64,000 nucleotides of DNA, from positions 124,001 to 188,000 of the forward strand of contig JAEURN010000007.1 in assembly GCA_016789105.1 (NCBI GenBank), given 5' to 3'. Shown here one piece after another: positions 60,118-64,000 of this stretch; position 1 is the stretch's first letter, and every line of letters starts with the position of its first letter. The notes under the pieces are model-generated. The model saw only the letters and a list, made by a program, of their open reading frames with translations. It did no database searches and was not told where the DNA came from. The DNA is from Armatimonadota bacterium (GTDB lineage Bacteria; Armatimonadota; Fimbriimonadia; Fimbriimonadales; Fimbriimonadaceae). A program made the position numbers and the translations under genes.

Positions 60118-62064
60118 TCATTTCCGAGTCAGAGTGAAAATGGCGTCGTCCCGATTGATCAGGATGGGTTTGGTCGTTGTCTGGTTTTTGATGGTCACCG
60201 TTTGGGTGACCTGAGATTTTTTGTCGAGGTCGTAAATGGTGAGCGTGTAGCTGCCGTCGGCAAGGGGGAGGTTGGCAACCGGAGTGGAGAAGTCCGGGGT
60301 TTGAGCTTGTTTTTCAATGCGCAGGAGAACAGTCGCTTTGTTGCCGGTGGCGATGGCGTTAGCGGCGGTGCCGGCACCGGGGATGGCAATGCTGGCGAGG
60401 CGCACCCAGTCGGGGCCGTCGTTGTCAAGTTCCAGGATGGTTTTTCCGGCGGGGACGGGAATGGTCAAGGCTTTCTTTCCAGCGTCTTCGTTTGGTTCGA
60501 AGGAGACTTTGGCGACCTGTTTTCCGCCGATTCGGGCGATGAGGTTGCCGCCTCCTTGGGAGATTTGGACAAAGCGGATGGTGACGACCCCAGCCTTGGG
60601 GGACGTGAAAGTAAGTTTGATTGGTTGGGGCCGCATCTCAGCGTGGCCAGACCCTTGGAAGAATGAGGACATGCCACCGAGTTCGTTGGCTTCTTCGGGA
60701 AGTGAGTAGGAGAATTTGTGGACAGGTTCCCAATCGCCGCCAGGGGAAACAACAAGGTCGGCGGCCGGGGCGATCAGTTTGGGAGTGAATTTGGCAATTT
60801 GTTGGGTGAGGACACCACTCGCTTTTAGAATTTTTGAGGCGAACGCGTATTCGTCGAGCAGGTTTTGGGGATAGACGTTATCCCAATACCAGTATTGGGC
60901 CGATCCGGAGTGCCCCATGACCAGGGCGGTGAAAATCGAATCGCGGATCGCTGTGCGTTGGATGGCTGGCCCGGCCTGGGCGGCGGCGGGGCCAACTTCG
61001 CCGAAAAAGTACGGCTTGTCAGCCTTTGGCGGAGAGGCGAGAAGGAGGTTTTGGACGCGGTTTGGGTAGCCATGGGGTTGGTAGTAGTCCATGTCCGCAT
61101 AGATGGGGAGGCTCATGCGGGAGGAGGTGGTCACGAGGTGGCGGTACGGGTCAATAGAGCGCAGGTAAGCGGCCATTTCTTGATGCCAGTCCCCGACGAG
61201 TTGCTCCTTTTGGTCGTAGTTGGGATCGACCCATTCAACTTCATTGAACAGCTCCCAGGCCATAACGGAAGGACTGTGCCCGTAGCGGGCGACAGCGTAA
61301 CGGAGCCAGGCCTTTGCGATCTTTTTGGCTTGCGGAGAAGAGAAGAATTCTGTGGGGGTGTCAAGGAACCCGCCGTTGGCTTTGTTCCAGGGATTTTCAC
61401 GCCAGTTGGAGTTGACCCGCGAAGACCAAGGGCCGTGGTGGAAGAGGACGAATTGGTATTTCACATCGCCTTTTTCGGCGGCCTCGGTAACGGCTTGCCA
61501 GCGGTCGAGCGGGGCTTCGTCAAATTGGAGGGGATTGCCTTTGACCCAGAACGGGTTTTTGCCGTCCCAATGGTCGGCCCAGATGCGGGTCCAGTTGACT
61601 CCGTACCTTTTGAGTTCGGGCAGGGCCGCTGGGAGATCGGGGACGTTGTCGGATCGCCATGCGAAATTGAAACCCAGAGGCCAGTAGGATTGGCCATTGT
61701 CAAAGGCAAATCGGTGGTCGGGGGTCGTGCGGACGAAACCCGTGGGGAGGTTCCTTGAAAGGGCCAAGGTTGTTTTTGCCTCGGTCGGCGAACCGTTCTG
61801 GATCACAGTGCCCTGGTAAGTGCCTTTCTCAGTTGCGGCGAGGGTGACATGCCATTTTCCGTGGGAGTAAAAGGCGATTCGGGTGGTTGTTTTGCCGGAG
61901 GGCGACACAAAGATCACTTGAATGTCGTTTTGGGAAGGGTCAAAAGGATTTCCGGCAGTTTTGATGTCGAGGGTTGCCGTCACCGGCCCGAACCAACTGG
62001 TCTTGGTCAAGGTGCCCCTGGCTTGAGGCATCAGGAGGAGGGCTATGATCATCGTGGCGGTCAT
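60118..62064 (-). CDS. DUF5060-type glycoside hydrolase, exported
   Basis: A 648-residue secreted enzyme. A signal peptide (TMIIALLLMPQARG) is followed by a DUF5060-like N-terminal beta domain (FDPSQNDIQVIFVSPSGKTT) and a (beta/alpha)8 barrel. The barrel has the acid Glu near 275 (WELFNEVEW) and a nucleophile Glu near 356 (PYFFGEVG), the clan GH-A pattern. C-terminal beta domains bind carbohydrate. The substrate is unknown. Its promoter region holds the GCGATA operator shared with the divergent GntR/LacI regulator, so it is probably the target of that regulator. Confidence 0.85.
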   Translation of the reverse strand: MTATMIIALLLMPQARGTLTKTSWFGPVTATLDIKTAGNPFDPSQNDIQVIFVSPSGKTTTRIAFYSHGKWHVTLAATEKGTYQGTVIQNGSPTEAKTTLALSRNLPTGFVRTTPDHRFAFDNGQSYWPLGFNFAWRSDNVPDLPAALPELKRYGVNWTRIWADHWDGKNPFWVKGNPLQFDEAPLDRWQAVTEAAEKGDVKYQFVLFHHGPWSSRVNSNWRENPWNKANGGFLDTPTEFFSSPQAKKIAKAWLRYAVARYGHSPSVMAWELFNEVEWVDPNYDQKEQLVGDWHQEMAAYLRSIDPYRHLVTTSSRMSLPIYADMDYYQPHGYPNRVQNLLLASPPKADKPYFFGEVGPAAAQAGPAIQRTAIRDSIFTALVMGHSGSAQYWYWDNVYPQNLLDEYAFASKILKASGVLTQQIAKFTPKLIAPAADLVVSPGGDWEPVHKFSYSLPEEANELGGMSSFFQGSGHAEMRPQPIKLTFTSPKAGVVTIRFVQISQGGGNLIARIGGKQVAKVSFEPNEDAGKKALTIPVPAGKTILELDNDGPDWVRLASIAIPGAGTAANAIATGNKATVLLRIEKQAQTPDFSTPVANLPLADGSYTLTIYDLDKKSQVTQTVTIKNQTTTKPILINRDDAIFTLTRK

Positions 62065-62100
62065 GATGGTTTCCAGACTTCTAAGCAGATTGTAAACTAA

Positions 62101-62119
62101 GCGATACAATACATATCGC
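62101..62119. promoter_or_regulatory. Operator for the divergent regulator/hydrolase promoters
   Basis: A perfect inverted repeat GCGATA-N7-TATCGC. A third half-site GCGATA follows at 62145-62150. Two direct copies of CATTTTRCGA (62119-62128 and 62140-62149) are 21 bp apart, two turns of the helix. It is the expected site of the GntR/LacI regulator. Confidence 0.6.
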
Positions 62120-62136
62120 ATTTTACGAAAATTAAT

Positions 62137-62164
62137 TTGCATTTTGCGATACTTTCTGTATAAT
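62137..62164 (+). promoter_or_regulatory. Promoter of the GntR/LacI regulator gene
   Basis: TTGCAT (62137-62142) and TATAAT (62159-62164) with a 16-base spacer. Seven bases separate TATAAT from the ATG at 62172, so transcription would begin at or next to the start codon. An ATG at 62163 lies inside the -10 and cannot be used from this promoter. Confidence 0.65.
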
Positions 62165-62171
62165 GACTCCA

Positions 62172-63398
62172 ATGCCCAGTGGCGAGCACAAACCTTCGGC
62201 GCGGAGAAATGCGTTCAAGGAAATAGCAAGCGACCTGCAATCGCGAATCAGATCTGGCGAGATCGGATTGGGGCGGATGCTGCCAACGGAAAGGGAACTG
62301 CAGAACCGGTATGGGGTGAGCCGATCGACGGTGCGCCGGGCTTTGTCGAAGGTGATCCACGACGGATGGGCTAAGAATCTGCCGAATCGGGGGGTGGTGG
62401 CCGCATCTGGCTTTACCGAGGCGGCGACCAAGAATATTGCTTTTATCGAGGGGCAGAGTTATGTCCAGCGGGTTCTTTCAGTCCGGATGAGCGAAGCCTT
62501 GCGGGCCCAAGGCTATCACCTTATTCATCTTGATGCGACAGGCCCAGTGGCTCTTGAAGATGCGATCGAATATTGCGTTGAAAACCAGTTTGCTGGCGCG
62601 GTTGTTTGGCCGATGCGAGGATTTGCCGATGACGAAACGATGGTTCGGCTCTCTAATGCGATACCACTTGTATTTCTGGGGCACATCTTGGCAGGGGCCA
62701 AGGCCGACTATGTGACGTTTGACAATTTGAACGCCGGCGAGCTGGCGACTCAGCGATTGATCGATTCAGGGTGCAAGAGGATTGCGGTGACGGGCATGAT
62801 GGATATGTGCGGCCTGAACCACGACCGTTTTTCCGGCTATCTGAAGGCGATGTTTGCCAACCATTTCCAGCCGACGGCAAGGGATTTTTGTTTCAACTAC
62901 ACGAGTGCGATGCCCAAGCCGGACAACACTCATTTGACTTCACGTCTGGTGGCAAATGACCGACCTGATGGGATCGTCGTTTTGCAAGACGAATTCGTTC
63001 CCTCGACCATTGAGACGGCATTGAACGTTGGGTTAAGGGTTCCGGAGGATGTGAAGATTTGCACAATTGGCGACGACGTCGATGTTTCGGTCGACGGAGT
63101 GGGGATGAGCGCGGTGGCGCTCGATTGGGATGAGGTGGGTCAACGAGCGATCGAACTGTTGATGGATCGGATTGCCAATCCCACCCGGGATGTGAAGACG
63201 GCAGTGTCTTCGCATCGTTTGATCGTCCGGGGTTTGTGTGGGGCACACCGTTCGGAATGGACAGAGAATCCGGACGCCCTTTCTGGTTTTCACGGCAATG
63301 TGCCGTTTCCTCGGTCTGAGTACCGATTTTCGTCATCTTGGCCGACGGCTTTGCAAGTTGTGGCCCCCGAACTCAAAGAAGAGGCACCCTCATCATGA
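62172..63398 (+). CDS. GntR/LacI hybrid transcriptional regulator
   Basis: A 408-residue regulator. Residues about 10-75 form a GntR winged helix ([42 protein letters not shown]). Residues about 85-350 form a LacI-type sugar-binding domain ([52 protein letters not shown]). This AraR-like build senses a sugar and leaves the DNA. It is divergent from the glycoside hydrolase and overlaps the next pseudopilin gene (ATGA), so it likely controls both. ATG 62172 is chosen over 62163 because of the promoter. Confidence 0.9.
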   Translation: MPSGEHKPSARRNAFKEIASDLQSRIRSGEIGLGRMLPTERELQNRYGVSRSTVRRALSKVIHDGWAKNLPNRGVVAASGFTEAATKNIAFIEGQSYVQRVLSVRMSEALRAQGYHLIHLDATGPVALEDAIEYCVENQFAGAVVWPMRGFADDETMVRLSNAIPLVFLGHILAGAKADYVTFDNLNAGELATQRLIDSGCKRIAVTGMMDMCGLNHDRFSGYLKAMFANHFQPTARDFCFNYTSAMPKPDNTHLTSRLVANDRPDGIVVLQDEFVPSTIETALNVGLRVPEDVKICTIGDDVDVSVDGVGMSAVALDWDEVGQRAIELLMDRIANPTRDVKTAVSSHRLIVRGLCGAHRSEWTENPDALSGFHGNVPFPRSEYRFSSSWPTALQVVAPELKEEAPSS

Positions 63399-64000
63399 AA
63401 AAGGCATTTACCTTAATTGAATTGCTCGTGGTTATTGCGATTATCGCGATCCTGGCGGCGATCTTGTTCCCTGTTTTTGCACAGGCCAAACAAGCCGCAA
63501 AGGGGACCCAATCGCTTTCCAACGTGCGGCAAACGGCGACAGCATCGCTGATCTATGCGACGGACTATGACGACTTGTTCGTTTCGCAGTGGGTCGGCCC
63601 CGAGAACAGTTACGGCTGGCAACAGAGCTGGATCATGCTCATGCTGCCGTATATGAAGAACTATCAGATCTTGAAAGATCCGAACGATAGCATTCCAACG
63701 ACCACGGCCTTTGACTCGGGTCCAAAAATCAGCTATGTTGCCAATGGCATTGTGGCCGGATCCTGCGAAGCCCCGACTTGGCAATGGAAATTCCGCGGGG
63801 TCATCAATGTGAACCAATCAAACAATTGGTACGAAAACGGCACCCGTTCGCAAACTGAAATCACTCGGATAGCCCAGACGATCCTTTTTGCAACCCGGAC
63901 GAGAAACCCGAAGAATGCCGACCACTCTCCCGAACTGGGCGCTTTTGAAGGGGCATTCGGAGCTTACAACGTTGTTTTGAACAACGCATCGTCCGTCGAC
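63395..64000 (+). CDS. Type II pseudopilin-like protein (cut by window end)
   Basis: The first 202 residues of a pseudopilin. The start is [20 protein letters not shown] with Glu at +5, then [12 protein letters not shown] and the TDYDDLF motif. It resembles the protein at 29872 and the leaderless pilin-like protein at 30740. Its start overlaps the regulator gene by ATGA, so its expression is tied to the regulator and possibly to sugar supply. The 3' end lies outside the window. Confidence 0.85.
   Translation, partial: MKKAFTLIELLVVIAIIAILAAILFPVFAQAKQAAKGTQSLSNVRQTATASLIYATDYDDLFVSQWVGPENSYGWQQSWIMLMLPYMKNYQILKDPNDSIPTTTAFDSGPKISYVANGIVAGSCEAPTWQWKFRGVINVNQSNNWYENGTRSQTEITRIAQTILFATRTRNPKNADHSPELGAFEGAFGAYNVVLNNASSVD

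Noticed and set aside
62163-62165. ATG at 62163 as the start of the GntR/LacI regulator
   Set aside because: It overlaps TATAAT of the best promoter, so a transcript from that promoter would not include it.

Overview
The window is a GC-rich bacterial chromosome segment with about 50 genes packed tightly on both strands. I read it as coming from the Armatimonadota, probably a Fimbriimonas-like lineage. That is an inference from gene style: pseudopilins with an FTLIELLVV...[10 protein letters not shown] start followed by a TDYDD motif, PEP-CTERM exported proteins, CUT1 sugar ABC operons without an ATPase, secreted glycoside hydrolases, and GntR/LacI hybrid regulators beside pseudopilin genes. 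There is no phage, IS element or CRISPR array. Many genes overlap by ATGA or TGATG.

Layout. 1-2.4 kb: tRNA-Pro, then a leftward operon (MFS exporter, small membrane protein, potassium channel). 2.5-6.7 kb: a sugar ABC importer in which the solute-binding protein is fused to the MalF-type permease and the MalG-type permease is greatly enlarged. 6.7-9.3 kb: a more AT-rich group of unknown exported proteins, the first interrupted by a 12-C tract that puts signal peptide and body in different frames. 9.3-18.9 kb: ndk, a four-gene double ABC-2 exporter, a Y-family polymerase, a CPBP protease, a cysteine desulfurase and a DUF4139 protein. 18.9-24.7 kb: rpmF/rpmG (both lacking zinc-ribbon cysteines), tRNA-Leu, small lipoproteins and secreted proteins, a PEP-CTERM protein, glyQ and an FMN glutamate-synthase-like enzyme. 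24.7-29.8 kb: pepF, recN (with a striking operator-like palindrome in its promoter) and hslU.

29.8-41.1 kb: pseudopilin-type proteins, a PEP-CTERM LamG-like protein, aspS, and a GH20 hexosaminidase divergent from an NgcEFG-like ABC importer (probably a chitobiose/GlcNAc utilisation locus). Next comes a VC1184-type PLP enzyme beside a cysteine dioxygenase, which together could oxidise cysteine to its sulfinate and split it to alanine and sulfite. 41.1-54 kb: an orphan histidine kinase, pyrG, a 39-bp tandem-repeat protein whose 3' end is antisense to a CHMI-family isomerase gene, ada, a glycosyltransferase, a DinB-fold protein, an RND efflux adaptor and pump, and a methyltransferase. 54-64 kb: a GtaA-like exported protein, a WD40 protein, a TPR-redoxin fusion, a DUF5060-type glycoside hydrolase, and a divergent GntR/LacI regulator overlapping a pseudopilin gene that runs off the window.

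A theme across the window is a TANNNT hexamer 6-9 bases before the start codon, usually without a convincing Shine-Dalgarno sequence, which suggests that leaderless transcription is common in this organism. The most rewarding points for follow-up are the poly-C frameshift, the binding protein-permease fusion, the recN operator, the repeat protein with its antisense overlap, the dioxygenase/PLP pair, and the regulator-hydrolase operator.
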